Positions 1 through 7,656 of a stretch of DNA of 20,518 nucleotides are shown here, in pieces; position 1 is the first letter of the stretch; each line of letters starts with the position of its first letter. The notes below the pieces were generated by a model. That model ran no database searches, had not been told where the DNA came from, and saw only the letters and a program-made list of their open reading frames with translations. The position numbers and the translations under genes are program-made. The stretch comes from Spirochaetia bacterium. Its GTDB lineage: Bacteria > Spirochaetota > Spirochaetia > Treponematales > Breznakiellaceae. The stretch covers positions 1-20,518 of the forward strand of contig BOBG01000029.1 of assembly GCA_026002265.1 (NCBI GenBank), in the 5' to 3' direction.

Positions 1-2
1 TT

Positions 3-1400
3 GTTGATGAAGCAGCCAGCCGTCTCAAAATGGAACTTGACAGCCGTCCCACTGAATTGGATAAATTGGAACGCCGGCTTCTGCAACTTTCGATTGAAAA
101 ACAAGCCCTTGCGCGTGAAGAAGATCCGGCTTCTCTGGAGCGGCTGGGAAAATTGGAATCGGAGATACAATCTCTTACATCTGAACGTAATGCAATGGCC
201 GGAAGATGGGAATCTGAAAAAACGGAAATAGGAGAGATCCGGAAATTAAAACAGCAGATTGAGGAATTAAAAATTGAGGAATCCCGCTATGAACGGGAAG
301 GCAATCTTTCAGAAGCTTCCGCTGTAAAATATGGGAAGCTTCCGGAGGCGCAAAAAAAGATCAATGCACTCACCGGGAAACTGAATTCAAAACCAGATGG
401 AAAAGCCTTGCTGCGGGAAGAAGTTAGTGAGGAAGACATCGCTGCCGTGGTTTCCACATGGACCGGAATTCCAGTGACAAAAATGCTCGGCTCTGAGTTG
501 CAAAAATACCTTGAGCTTGAGCAAAAACTTGAGGAACGAGTCGTTGGGCAAAAGACTGCTGTGAATGCAGTTGCAGATGCGATTCGCCGGAATAAGGCCG
601 GTCTTTCCGATTCGTCCCGGCCCCTCGGCTCTTTTCTCTTTTTGGGACCGACTGGTGTGGGTAAAACTGAATTGGCAAAAACACTTGCGGCTTTCGTTTT
701 TAACGATGAACATGCGCTCACCCGGATCGATATGAGTGAATACGGCGAAAAACATTCAGTCAGCCGGTTGATCGGTGCGCCGCCCGGTTATGTCGGCTAT
801 GAGCAGGGCGGTCAGCTCACCGAAGTTGTCCGGCGCCGGCCCTATTCTGTGATTCTCTTTGATGAAATCGAAAAAGCGCATCCGGAAGTGTTTAATGTTT
901 TCCTGCAAGTACTTGACGACGGACGGCTCACAGATGGCCAGGGACGAGTAGTTGATTTCCGGAATGTTATTATCATTATGACGAGCAACCTCGGTTCGGA
1001 TCTTATTGTAGACTCAACAAAAGAAAGCGATTTAAGGGAAACCGTCTCGATTATGCTCAAACAATATTTTAAGCCGGAATTTCTCAACCGGATTGATGAA
1101 ACGGTTATTTTCAAGCGGCTTGGAAAACCGGAAATCCGGAAAATTGTTGATATTCAGATTCGCCGGCTACAAGAACGTCTCAACGAGCGGAACATTACCT
1201 TGAAATTGACTCTCCGTGCATCGCAATATTTGGCAGACCAAGGTTACGATCCTCAATTTGGGGCACGTCCCCTCAAGCGGGTGATCCAATCAGAAGTGGA
1301 AAATCCCCTTGCGAAGGAAATTATCGCCGGAACAATCCGCGATGGTTCCACAGTAACAGTCGATTATGCGCTCAATAAATTACTCATAACCGGAAAATAA
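3..1400 (+). CDS. clpB: ATP-dependent disaggregase ClpB, C-terminal part (5' end outside window)
   Basis: ClpB is a hexameric AAA+ unfoldase that, with DnaK, pulls polypeptides out of aggregates in the cytoplasm. The frame is open from the window edge and begins with VDEAASRLKMELDSRPTELD, the end of the first ATPase module. A charged coiled-coil middle domain follows (about the next 110 residues), which separates ClpB from ClpA and ClpC. The second ATPase module has Walker [15 protein letters not shown], the pore loop GAPPGYVGYEQGG, Walker B VILFDEIEKAH and the sensor region TSNLGSD. The C-terminal small domain contains GARPLKRVIQ and the protein ends normally at TAA. About 465 residues are visible, so roughly 400 N-terminal residues lie upstream of the window. 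No factor-independent terminator is evident downstream; a repeat cluster starts 28 nt after the stop. Confidence 0.96.
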   Translation, partial: VDEAASRLKMELDSRPTELDKLERRLLQLSIEKQALAREEDPASLERLGKLESEIQSLTSERNAMAGRWESEKTEIGEIRKLKQQIEELKIEESRYEREGNLSEASAVKYGKLPEAQKKINALTGKLNSKPDGKALLREEVSEEDIAAVVSTWTGIPVTKMLGSELQKYLELEQKLEERVVGQKTAVNAVADAIRRNKAGLSDSSRPLGSFLFLGPTGVGKTELAKTLAAFVFNDEHALTRIDMSEYGEKHSVSRLIGAPPGYVGYEQGGQLTEVVRRRPYSVILFDEIEKAHPEVFNVFLQVLDDGRLTDGQGRVVDFRNVIIIMTSNLGSDLIVDSTKESDLRETVSIMLKQYFKPEFLNRIDETVIFKRLGKPEIRKIVDIQIRRLQERLNERNITLKLTLRASQYLADQGYDPQFGARPLKRVIQSEVENPLAKEIIAGTIRDGSTVTVDYALNKLLITGK

Positions 1401-1427
1401 AGGTTCCGTTTATCGTGGTGGATTCAT

Positions 1428-1454
1428 GGGGTCAGACCTCCATATTTCTTTATA
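1428..1454 (-). repeat. RAYT-associated short repeat, GACCCC subtype
   Basis: Read on the minus strand this is TATAAAGAAATAT, one base, then GAGGTCTGACCCC. The same 27 nt with a single mismatch occur at 12039-12065. The 13-nt core is nearly palindromic (GGTC-T-GACC). The copy lies in the gap between clpB and metI and is the left arm of an inverted pair with the copy at 1488-1521. Confidence 0.8.
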
Positions 1455-1487
1455 ACAAAACGAATTACAAGATTGTTTTTGACAATT

Positions 1488-1521
1488 GTATATGTTAAAA
1501 TGAGATGTCGAGGTCTGTCCC
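1488..1521 (+). repeat. RAYT-associated short repeat, GTCCC subtype
   Basis: This copy has an AT-rich leader, GTATATGTTAAAA (1488-1500), and the core GAGGTCTGTCCC (1510-1521). The leader is identical over 13 nt to positions 19377-19389, upstream of the copy near tRNA-Gln. It faces the copy at 1428-1454 in inverted orientation. Confidence 0.75.
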
Positions 1522-1551
1522 TGTTAATTGTATATATTGTAAAAAGATACT

Positions 1552-1564
1552 GAGGTCTGTCCCC
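1552..1564 (+). repeat. RAYT-associated short repeat, GTCCCC subtype
   Basis: The core GAGGTCTGTCCCC lies 42 nt downstream of the preceding core in the same orientation, again preceded by an AT-rich tract. It is the third copy in the clpB-metI gap and ends 52 nt before the metI start. Confidence 0.75.
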
Positions 1565-1578
1565 ACTTTCGATCTCGG

Positions 1579-1607
1579 TAGACGAAAACCGGACAAACAG
1601 GTACACT
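1579..1607 (+). promoter_or_regulatory. Putative sigma-70 promoter of metI
   Basis: A -35 TAGACG (1579-1584), 17-bp spacer and -10 TACACT (1602-1607) stand only 8 nt before the ATG at 1616. There is no good Shine-Dalgarno sequence, so the transcript would be nearly leaderless. The -35 matches consensus at 4 of 6 bases; this is a by-eye prediction. Confidence 0.4.
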
Positions 1608-1615
1608 AGAAAAGT

Positions 1616-2269
1616 ATGCTTGCACTATTATCATTACTTCCCACGCCGACCTTGCAGACGATTTATATGACACTACTTTCCACTTTTTTTGCCTCAGTAC
1701 TCGGCTTTCCCCTGGGCATTTTTCTCTACACAGCCGGCCCTTCCGGTTTACACCCGATGCTGCCGGTTTACGAAGTACTCTCCCGTATTGTCAACCTGTT
1801 CCGGTCCTTTCCTTTCATCATTTTAATGATTCTGCTCATCCCTCTTTCCCGGCGTATCATCGGTACGAGCATCGGTCCCACCGCGGTCATCATTCCTTTG
1901 TCCATTGCAGCCGCGCCTTTTGTGGCCCGGATCGTGGAATCCGATCTCGCGGAAGTTGACAGCGGCGTCCTGCTTGCGGCCCGCGCCATGGGATCGACCA
2001 CCTTTCAAATTATCTGGAAAGTTCTTATTCCGGAAGCACTTCCGGCCCTTGTTTCCGGATTGGCACTGACAATCATCAACCTAATCGGCTATTCTGCGAT
2101 GGCCGGAGCGATCGGCGGCGGCGGACTCGGCACCCTTGCAATCAACTACGGCTACTACCGGTTCCAATCTGATGTCATGATCGCGGCAGTCGTTGTGATT
2201 TTAGTCTTGGTCGAAATGGTACAGCTCGCCGGCACTATGATAAGCCGGAAACTTTTGTCAAAACGTTAG
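1616..2269 (+). CDS. metI: MetI-type ABC transporter permease (D-/L-methionine uptake family)
   Basis: This is an inner-membrane permease of 217 residues, the usual size for MetI, with about five hydrophobic segments. The N-terminus LQTIYMTLLSTFFASVLGFP and the stretch IGYSAMAGAIGGGGLGTLAI are typical of the methionine-uptake branch. The cytoplasmic EAA loop, which docks on the ATPase, is visible as AARAMGSTTFQIIWKVLIPE (about residues 122-141). The partner ATPase (MetN) and binding lipoprotein (MetQ) are not in the window; upstream is only ClpB and a repeat cluster. Methionine specificity is inferred from family resemblance. The ATG at 1616 is chosen because it fits the family N-terminus and lies just after a plausible promoter. 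Confidence 0.88.
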   Translation: MLALLSLLPTPTLQTIYMTLLSTFFASVLGFPLGIFLYTAGPSGLHPMLPVYEVLSRIVNLFRSFPFIILMILLIPLSRRIIGTSIGPTAVIIPLSIAAAPFVARIVESDLAEVDSGVLLAARAMGSTTFQIIWKVLIPEALPALVSGLALTIINLIGYSAMAGAIGGGGLGTLAINYGYYRFQSDVMIAAVVVILVLVEMVQLAGTMISRKLLSKR

Positions 2270-2272
2270 CTC

Positions 2273-2301
2273 TTGTTTTTATCCGGAATTCTCTTTATAT
2301 T
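2273..2301 (+). promoter_or_regulatory. Sigma-70 promoter directly abutting cysS (leaderless candidate)
   Basis: A -35 TTGTTT (2273-2278), 17-bp spacer and -10 TATATT (2296-2301) are followed by exactly 6 nt and the cysS ATG at 2308. Transcription would start at or next to the A of ATG. No Shine-Dalgarno sequence is present. Confidence 0.55.
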
Positions 2302-2307
2302 TTTGAC

Positions 2308-3687
2308 ATGCCCCTTAAATTATTTAACACTCTGGGCCGTGAAATTCAAGTATTTGAGCCGTTTATCCCCGGAAAAGTTGGATTTTACGGATGCGGACCC
2401 ACGGTGTACAATTACGCGCATATTGGCAATCTTCGAGCTTATTTGACTCACGATATTCTCGTCCGGACGCTCCGGCGGCGGGGATTTGAGGTGTGCCATG
2501 TGATGAATATCACGGATGTGGGGCATTTATCCGGTGACAACGACACCGGCGAAGATAAAATGCTCAAAACGGCAGAGGAACGAGGCAAAAGTGTTCTCGA
2601 AGTTGCTGATTTTTATACCTCGGCTTTTTTTAATGATATGGACCGTCTCAACATTGTCCGGCCGACCGTTATTCCAAAAGCCACGGAACATATAGCTGAC
2701 ATGATCGCATTGATCAAACGGATCGAAGATGCCGGTTTTACGTATTTTGCAGGCGGAAATTTATACTTTGATATTACACGGTTTCCGGCTTACGGTGAAC
2801 TCGCCCGGCTTGGGGATCAAAGGGCCGGTGCTCGGACCGATCTCGATGAATCAAAACGAAATGCAGGGGATTTTGTGCTGTGGTTTACCAAAAGTAAATT
2901 TGAAAATCAAGCTCTTTTGTGGGATAGTCCGTGGGGACGCGGGTATCCGGGCTGGCATATTGAGTGTTCAGCGATGAGCATGAAATATCTCGGCGAGCAG
3001 TTTGACATTCATGCTGGAGGAATCGATCATATTCCGGTGCATCATACCAATGAAATTGCCCAGAGCGAGACTGCGACCGGAAAACATCCGTGGGTTAAAT
3101 ATTGGTTGCATAACGAGTTTCTGGTACTTGATAAAGGGAAAATGTCAAAATCGGCCGGCAAGTTTTTAACCTTGCAGCACTTAATCGATTCCGGTTACGA
3201 TCCACTGGATTTGCGGTATTTTTTACTCGGCGCCCATTACCGGAGTCCGCTGCAATTTTCCTTTCAAGCTCTTGACGGTGCAAAGAATTCCCGGAAATCC
3301 CTCATGGATCATATCCGCCGGATCCACTCAGAAGAAAAACCCGGATCACATAGTGCGGATTCGTATCTTGAAAATTTTGAATCTGCCCTTGACGACGATC
3401 TTTCCACGCCCCGTGCGCTGGCCGCGTTATGGGGCTTGATCCGGGATTCCTCTAGCCGGAATATTTTAGATATAGTTGTATCTATGGACCGGGTTCTTGG
3501 TTTAAATCTTATGCAGAATCTGGGAAAATCCGAATCGGATCCGGAAATCGAAGCCTTGGTTGCAGAACGCAGCGCGGCAAAAAAAGCTAAAGATTTTGCA
3601 AAAGCCGATAGTATCCGGCAGGACCTACAGAATCGCGGCATTAGTCTGGAGGATAGGCCGTCCGGCACGATATGGCGGCGGAATTAA
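2308..3687 (+). CDS. cysS: Cysteinyl-tRNA synthetase
   Basis: This class I aminoacyl-tRNA synthetase charges tRNA-Cys with cysteine in the cytoplasm. The Rossmann fold contains GCGPTVYNYAHIGN, whose Cys is the first zinc ligand and whose HIGN is the HIGH motif. The stretch GWHIECSAMS supplies another zinc-site Cys, and HHTNEIAQSE supplies the His and Glu ligands. KMSKS is at residues 278-282. The C-terminal part has the helical anticodon-binding region and the family-typical end with AKDFAKADSIRQDL. At 459 residues it is full length. The start follows a strong -10 box by 6 nt. The 3' end overlaps the sigma-factor gene by 16 nt, so the two are probably co-transcribed. I recall a cysS - sigma-24 order in Treponema pallidum too. 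Confidence 0.97.
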   Translation: MPLKLFNTLGREIQVFEPFIPGKVGFYGCGPTVYNYAHIGNLRAYLTHDILVRTLRRRGFEVCHVMNITDVGHLSGDNDTGEDKMLKTAEERGKSVLEVADFYTSAFFNDMDRLNIVRPTVIPKATEHIADMIALIKRIEDAGFTYFAGGNLYFDITRFPAYGELARLGDQRAGARTDLDESKRNAGDFVLWFTKSKFENQALLWDSPWGRGYPGWHIECSAMSMKYLGEQFDIHAGGIDHIPVHHTNEIAQSETATGKHPWVKYWLHNEFLVLDKGKMSKSAGKFLTLQHLIDSGYDPLDLRYFLLGAHYRSPLQFSFQALDGAKNSRKSLMDHIRRIHSEEKPGSHSADSYLENFESALDDDLSTPRALAALWGLIRDSSSRNILDIVVSMDRVLGLNLMQNLGKSESDPEIEALVAERSAAKKAKDFAKADSIRQDLQNRGISLEDRPSGTIWRRN

Positions 3688-4274
3688 AGGTTTTGGATTT
3701 TGCAGCCGATTCCGGTAACAAAGAGCATAAGAATTTGTTTCGTAACGAGGCGATAGTGGGAGAACCTGCATCCGGTGTTGATTTTCGCAAACTCTACGAC
3801 AGAGTGTTTCCCATATTGTTCAGAGTCGCGTACCGCATTGCCGGTACAGAAGAAGCCGCGGAAGATATGTGTCAAGAGGCATTTTTCCGGCTTTACGAAA
3901 AAAATATGGTTTTTCCCAGTGAAGATGATGCAAAGTATTGGCTTATTCGGGTGGTAAAAAATGCGTCAATTAACTATGCAAAACGCAAGCTCCGGGAACG
4001 GAAGGCTTATCAAAAAGCTTTAAACGAGGTTTCCCGGATCGAGGAAACAGGAGAACGCTCCCTCATAAACAAAGAAACACAAGCCGAGGTAAAAGAAGCG
4101 CTAGACAAATTACCGGAAAATTTACGTATCGTTTTAATTTTAAAAGAATATGGAGAAATGAATTACAAAGATATAGGAAAAACACTGGGAATCAGTGAAG
4201 GGAATGTCAAGGTCCGGGTTTTTAGGGCCCGGGAACGCCTTATGAAAATTTTGAATATTACAGAAATAAAGTAG
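3672..4274 (+). CDS. ECF-type RNA polymerase sigma factor (sigma-24 family)
   Basis: This 200-residue alternative sigma factor has the two-domain ECF plan. After an N-terminal extension of about 35 residues, region 2 is seen in FRVAYRIAGTEEAAEDMCQE and FFRLYEKN, which recognise the -10 element. Region 4 is LDKLPENLRIVLILKEYGEM plus the helix-turn-helix around YKDIGKTLGISEGNVKVRVF. No region 1 or 3 is present. The ATG at 3672 lies inside the end of cysS and lacks a strong ribosome-binding site, so translational coupling is likely. A zinc-finger anti-sigma gene follows 21 nt downstream. The target regulon cannot be told from the sequence; the exported products downstream are the obvious candidates. 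Confidence 0.93.
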   Translation: MAAELKVLDFAADSGNKEHKNLFRNEAIVGEPASGVDFRKLYDRVFPILFRVAYRIAGTEEAAEDMCQEAFFRLYEKNMVFPSEDDAKYWLIRVVKNASINYAKRKLRERKAYQKALNEVSRIEETGERSLINKETQAEVKEALDKLPENLRIVLILKEYGEMNYKDIGKTLGISEGNVKVRVFRARERLMKILNITEIK

Positions 4275-4295
4275 CGGAGGTTGCCGCTGGGGGCT

Positions 4296-4856
4296 ATGAT
4301 GAACGGTGTTTGTACAATTGATTGCCAGATTCTTTCGGTTTACAGTGATGGGGAGCTTCCATCTCCATGGAAAGAGGATGTAGAGACGCACCTTGCGTCC
4401 TGCCCGGAGTGTACGGTACGTCTGGAGCAGTTGCGGCGATGTTCTGCATTTTTGCACACGCCGGATAGTAACGTACAGGGTGCACAGGATCGGGTATGGC
4501 AGCGGCTTCAGAATACTCAACCAGCCCAGCATCTTCCCATCTGGAGCCGGAAATTGTGGATTCCGCTTCCGGCCGTGGCTGCGGCTGTGTTCGTTTTTCT
4601 TTTTTGTACAGCTCTCATCGTCCGGCTTATGGCGCCGACTCCTGTACCGGCTCCGGCCGAGATGGCAATGGGAGGGGTGAATCTGAATATTGACAGTATC
4701 ATGTCTCTTTCAGGCGAAATCGGTTTGTTGCAGTACATGGAGAATCAGGATAGCACGGATACCGTGATTATGCGGCTTCCGGAAAGTCATAGTTTTTCCC
4801 GGTATGGAGAGCCGGCCATCGTCAAAGCTTCAGATTATTCGAGGAGGCCGCGGTGA
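4296..4856 (+). CDS. Membrane anti-sigma factor with ZAS-type zinc finger
   Basis: The protein has 186 residues and should hold the preceding ECF sigma factor at the membrane until a signal releases it. The cytoplasmic N-terminal domain carries a ZAS-type motif: an upstream Cys (C6 or C10), then H32-x3-C36-x2-C39 in HLASCPEC. A single membrane helix lies at about residues 88-112 (PAVAAAVFVFLFCTALIV), followed by a periplasmic tail of about 75 residues rich in Pro and Ala at its start. An in-frame TTG at 4281 is possible, but a GGAGG touches it with no spacing. The ATG pair at 4296/4299, preceded by CTGGGGG, is preferred. The stop overlaps the next ATG by one base. Confidence 0.85.
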   Translation: MMNGVCTIDCQILSVYSDGELPSPWKEDVETHLASCPECTVRLEQLRRCSAFLHTPDSNVQGAQDRVWQRLQNTQPAQHLPIWSRKLWIPLPAVAAAVFVFLFCTALIVRLMAPTPVPAPAEMAMGGVNLNIDSIMSLSGEIGLLQYMENQDSTDTVIMRLPESHSFSRYGEPAIVKASDYSRRPR

Positions 4857-5341
4857 TGAAAATCACCACATTCTCATTACTTGGAAGATTGTTACTCTGC
4901 GGTGCGGCAATTTTTGCCCAGGAACCGCCCGCCGGTGAGATATTCCCGGCCTTTAGGGACCGGGCACTTGTTCTTAATATAGTGGCCAGAGTGATCGATC
5001 CGGATCAAACTGAAGTGTGGACTTCGACTAATTCTCATGTAACGCTTCCGGGCCGCCCTGTAACGATAAAATTGGTTGGAACAAATCTTGTTGTGTCTGT
5101 GCAGTTTACACCTTACTTGGGCCGGACAGGTTCCAATTTGCTTGTGGCGCAGGGGCAGATTTGGATTGATGTTCCGGAACAGGGTGTTCAGTACCAAACC
5201 ACGATCCAGACTATTCCGATTGAATTTGGTGAATTGGTGTACTTTCTTCCCCTTGGCGATATTGAGGTGGATACCGGCTCCCGGATCGAAATTCAGGTTG
5301 AGGTGAAGCCCTACACTGCAGATCAGCCAACCGGTAAATGA
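4856..5341 (+). CDS. Exported small protein of unknown function in the sigma/anti-sigma operon
   Basis: This 161-residue protein has an N-terminal signal peptide (hydrophobic about residues 6-20, likely cleavage after AIFA). The mature part is rich in beta-branched residues and alternating patterns such as PVTIKLVGTNLVVSVQFTPY and GSRIEIQVEVKPY, suggesting a beta-sandwich. I do not recognise a family. The ATG at 4856 has GAGGAGG 8 nt upstream and overlaps the anti-sigma stop by one base; a GTG at 4853 is less well spaced. Its place between an anti-sigma factor and a large lipoprotein suggests an envelope role linked to the sigma factor. That is inference from neighbourhood only. Confidence 0.8.
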   Translation: MKITTFSLLGRLLLCGAAIFAQEPPAGEIFPAFRDRALVLNIVARVIDPDQTEVWTSTNSHVTLPGRPVTIKLVGTNLVVSVQFTPYLGRTGSNLLVAQGQIWIDVPEQGVQYQTTIQTIPIEFGELVYFLPLGDIEVDTGSRIEIQVEVKPYTADQPTGK

Positions 5342-5357
5342 TTTCCGGATATGAACC

Positions 5358-6890
5358 ATGGTGCTATTTTTACTAATGATCGGATTGGTGTTTGTATCTT
5401 GCGGACAGGAATCTCCGGTTATTCAATCCATTGATCCTCGACTTGGAGTCACCGGTACCGTTGTCACACTCAACGGCGAACATTTCGGTGCGGAACAATC
5501 TAATTCCTATATTAGCGTTGGAGGAATAATTCCGACTGCTTCTTCTTATGTTGAATGGCGCGATGACTGCATTCAGTTCAAAACGCCGGAATTTTTTGAG
5601 TCCGGAGTCATTATCGTTTACACCGGTACCAAACAGAGTAATCCGGTTTTTTATGCGACTCGCACGAGCCTGCCGGAGCCGGTCCTCTATTCCGCCATTC
5701 CATTGATCAGTGCAATGCAACCCGCGGCATCTCCGGTCGGAGAAGTTGTCAGCATTATCGGAAGCAAATTTGGTTCTATCCGGGAAGATAGTGTGGTGCT
5801 TTTTTCCGGAATCTCCGGTGAAAATCCGGAATGGATTCCGGTAACAAGGGGAGAATCCGGCTATATTCTGTGGAATGACCGTGAGATTCAAGTACGAGTT
5901 CCGGATGGGGCAATAAGTGGAACTTGTATCGTACAAAGTAGATCCGGCAATTCAAATGCGATTCCCTTTAGCGTTGTCAACCGGCTTGGTTCAAAAACTA
6001 CGACCGGCAAAAAAACCTGGACTATTTCTTATGCTGTCGAAGTACATATTTCTGAAGCGCGGTCCCCAAATACACTCTTTTTATGGGTTCCGGTTCCGGC
6101 TGTCGGTGCGTCTCAGCGGAATGTACAGTTGCTTTCGCAGACTTCTCTTCCTTCCATTGAACAATACCAGGGCACAAAACTTTTCCGGCTCGACAATCTT
6201 TCGCGCGGTGATACTTTTTTTTATGATTTTTCCTATCAAATTGATGAATACGAAATTAGGACAACAATCGCGGGTGCAACGACGAGCAACACTGCACCGG
6301 TGACGATTCCGGCTCAAAGAGCTGAACCAGCGATTCGTACACAAATGCAGGCAATTGTCGCAAATGAACGGGATCCATATCTTCGTGCGCGTAGAATTTA
6401 TGAATGGTTGATCCGGGAATTCACCCTGACGAAAACACCCATGCAGATGACTATTCCGGATGCATTGGAAAAAAAAAGTGCTGATTCGTATATGTTTGCT
6501 TTGGTGTTTTGTGCGCTTGCAAACGCGGCCGGTGTACAGACGATTCCGGTTGCGGGGTTTTTAGTGAATGATATACAGCGGACAACCGCGCATTATTGGG
6601 CTGAATGTTGGATTGACGGTTTTGGCTGGATTCCGGCGGATCCGGTTTTGGGGTATGGGAATGCTCCGGATTTATTTGAAATGCCGGCGAATCCGGTATC
6701 GTTTTATTTTGGTAATCTTGACAACCGCCGGATTATTTTTTCTCGCGGAGAGAATATCCTGCCGCACATGGATCCGCGTGGAAATCCGGTGAGCCGTGAC
6801 CGCAGTTACACATTACAAAATTTCTGGGAAGAAAAGGTTGGAAATTTGGACTATCAAATAACATGGAGCCAAGTGGAAGTCACTGGTTAA
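5358..6890 (+). CDS. Lipoprotein with two IPT/TIG domains and a transglutaminase-like domain lacking the catalytic Cys
   Basis: This 510-residue protein begins with a signal ending in VFVSC-G, acceptable as a relaxed spirochaetal lipobox (lipidated Cys15). Two IPT/TIG beta-sandwich repeats follow, at about residues 20-100 (IDPRLGVTGTVVTLNGEHFG) and 112-207 (PAASPVGEVVSIIGSKFG). After a beta-rich linker comes a transglutaminase-core fold at about 340-450: RARRIYEWLIREF, ALANAAGVQTIPVAGF, then HYWAECWIDGFGWIPADP. His412 and Asp428 match the second and third catalytic residues with normal spacing. Where the nucleophilic Cys should stand (KKGxC) the sequence reads KKSAD, so it is probably a non-catalytic or binding version. 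Start choice: ATG 5358, directly after an in-frame stop and with no strong ribosome-binding site. Gap to the upstream gene: 16 nt. Confidence 0.85.
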   Translation: MVLFLLMIGLVFVSCGQESPVIQSIDPRLGVTGTVVTLNGEHFGAEQSNSYISVGGIIPTASSYVEWRDDCIQFKTPEFFESGVIIVYTGTKQSNPVFYATRTSLPEPVLYSAIPLISAMQPAASPVGEVVSIIGSKFGSIREDSVVLFSGISGENPEWIPVTRGESGYILWNDREIQVRVPDGAISGTCIVQSRSGNSNAIPFSVVNRLGSKTTTGKKTWTISYAVEVHISEARSPNTLFLWVPVPAVGASQRNVQLLSQTSLPSIEQYQGTKLFRLDNLSRGDTFFYDFSYQIDEYEIRTTIAGATTSNTAPVTIPAQRAEPAIRTQMQAIVANERDPYLRARRIYEWLIREFTLTKTPMQMTIPDALEKKSADSYMFALVFCALANAAGVQTIPVAGFLVNDIQRTTAHYWAECWIDGFGWIPADPVLGYGNAPDLFEMPANPVSFYFGNLDNRRIIFSRGENILPHMDPRGNPVSRDRSYTLQNFWEEKVGNLDYQITWSQVEVTG

Positions 6891-6919
6891 TATTCTCCTG
6901 ATTTTCCCCGGATATAATG

Positions 6920-6950
6920 CCGGAAAAATGGATTTTGAGTTTTTTTCCGG
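6920..6950 (+). terminator. Perfect inverted repeat after the lipoprotein gene, possible terminator
   Basis: CCGGAAAAA (6920-6928) pairs with TTTTTCCGG (6942-6950) across a 13-nt loop. It lies 30 nt after the lipoprotein stop codon. The stem is AT-rich and only a short T run follows the hairpin, so it is a weak intrinsic terminator at best. Confidence 0.35.
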
Positions 6951-7017
6951 GTCATTTTTAGGAGTTTACCCGAATATAGGTGGTGGAGCGCCGGAATCGA
7001 GGTGGACGTACCGGGGA

Positions 7018-7557
7018 TTAGGGACGGGGGTCTGTCCCCAGTGGCCGGTGTATCGGCAGCCGCTCCAGTATCCACTCTGGTGCAGCCTTCACTATCCGGG
7101 TATCTCCAATCCGGTGATGGTGCAATCCACCCCACGGCCAGTCCTCCGGATTCTCGACGATTCCTGCCTTTACCGGATTCTGATCGATATAGTTGTACAC
7201 TGTTATAAAGTCTTCATCGTCCACAATCTCCCGCGAGAAGAATCGATCACCCCATAAGTGGCCCGTTTTTTCATGGTTCCGGTTCCACCGAATCGCAACA
7301 ACCATTTTGATCCATTTCATTATCACCGAAAGGCTTTGACCTAATTCCGGTGTGATCAAGAAATGAAAATGGTTGTCCATAATACAAAAGTTGTGAAGTT
7401 CAAATTTATAGTTTTTTTTGACTTTTGCTTCATCAATGACAGCAAGAAACATTTCCTTGTCTTCATCATCTTGCAAATCGAAAGTCTTCCGGTTAATTTC
7501 TGAAGCCACATGATAGGTTTTTCCCTTACTCGTATCCCCACGTTCTGGGCGCGACAT
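7018..7557 (-). CDS. RAYT / IS200-like HUH transposase (Y1_Tnp domain)
   Basis: This single-stranded-DNA transposase of the REP-associated tyrosine transposase type has 179 residues. The HUH metal-binding motif is HFHFLI, preceded by the usual CIMDN. TGHLWGDRFFSREI matches the family's middle signature. The catalytic Tyr should lie in VYNYIDQNPVKAGIV, and the C-terminal signature WPWGG follows. The ATG at 7557 is chosen over upstream in-frame codons because AAGGAGGA stands just before it and family N-termini begin there. The last codons (GTDPRP) are written by a copy of the repeat found elsewhere in the window, and an inverted copy lies about 100 nt upstream of the start. The frame is intact, so the enzyme may be active. 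It sits alone between oppositely oriented genes. Confidence 0.9.
   Translation of the reverse strand: MSRPERGDTSKGKTYHVASEINRKTFDLQDDEDKEMFLAVIDEAKVKKNYKFELHNFCIMDNHFHFLITPELGQSLSVIMKWIKMVVAIRWNRNHEKTGHLWGDRFFSREIVDDEDFITVYNYIDQNPVKAGIVENPEDWPWGGLHHHRIGDTRIVKAAPEWILERLPIHRPLGTDPRP
7021..7039 (+). repeat. RAYT-flanking repeat, inner copy overlapping the transposase 3' end
   Basis: The core GGGGGTCTGTCCCC (7026-7039) matches the inverted copy at 7657-7670 at 13 of 14 bases. It is inside the transposase reading frame and encodes its last six residues. GGGAC at 7021-7025 can pair with GTCCC at 7034-7038. Confidence 0.8.
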
Positions 7558-7656
7558 AGATTCCTCCTTGATCGCCAGCAGTACGCGGCGATCAAAGTAA
7601 GTACGGATCGAGCTAGTAGTTTTGATTCGATTGTCCAGCATTTTTTTACGAATTTT

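Noticed and set aside
1424..1606. Minus-strand 60-codon open frame in the clpB-metI gap (repeated GDRP/RDRP residues)
   Set aside because: The repeated residues come from translating the three short repeats; there is no ribosome-binding site or protein-like composition.
1401..1615. Possible methionine-related riboswitch (S-box or T-box) before metI
   Set aside because: No S-box or T-box consensus is visible; the space is filled by repeats, and the promoter-to-start distance is too short for a riboswitch.
4140..4532. Minus-strand 130-codon open frame across the sigma and anti-sigma genes
   Set aside because: It is antisense to two well-supported genes and has no recognisable motifs.
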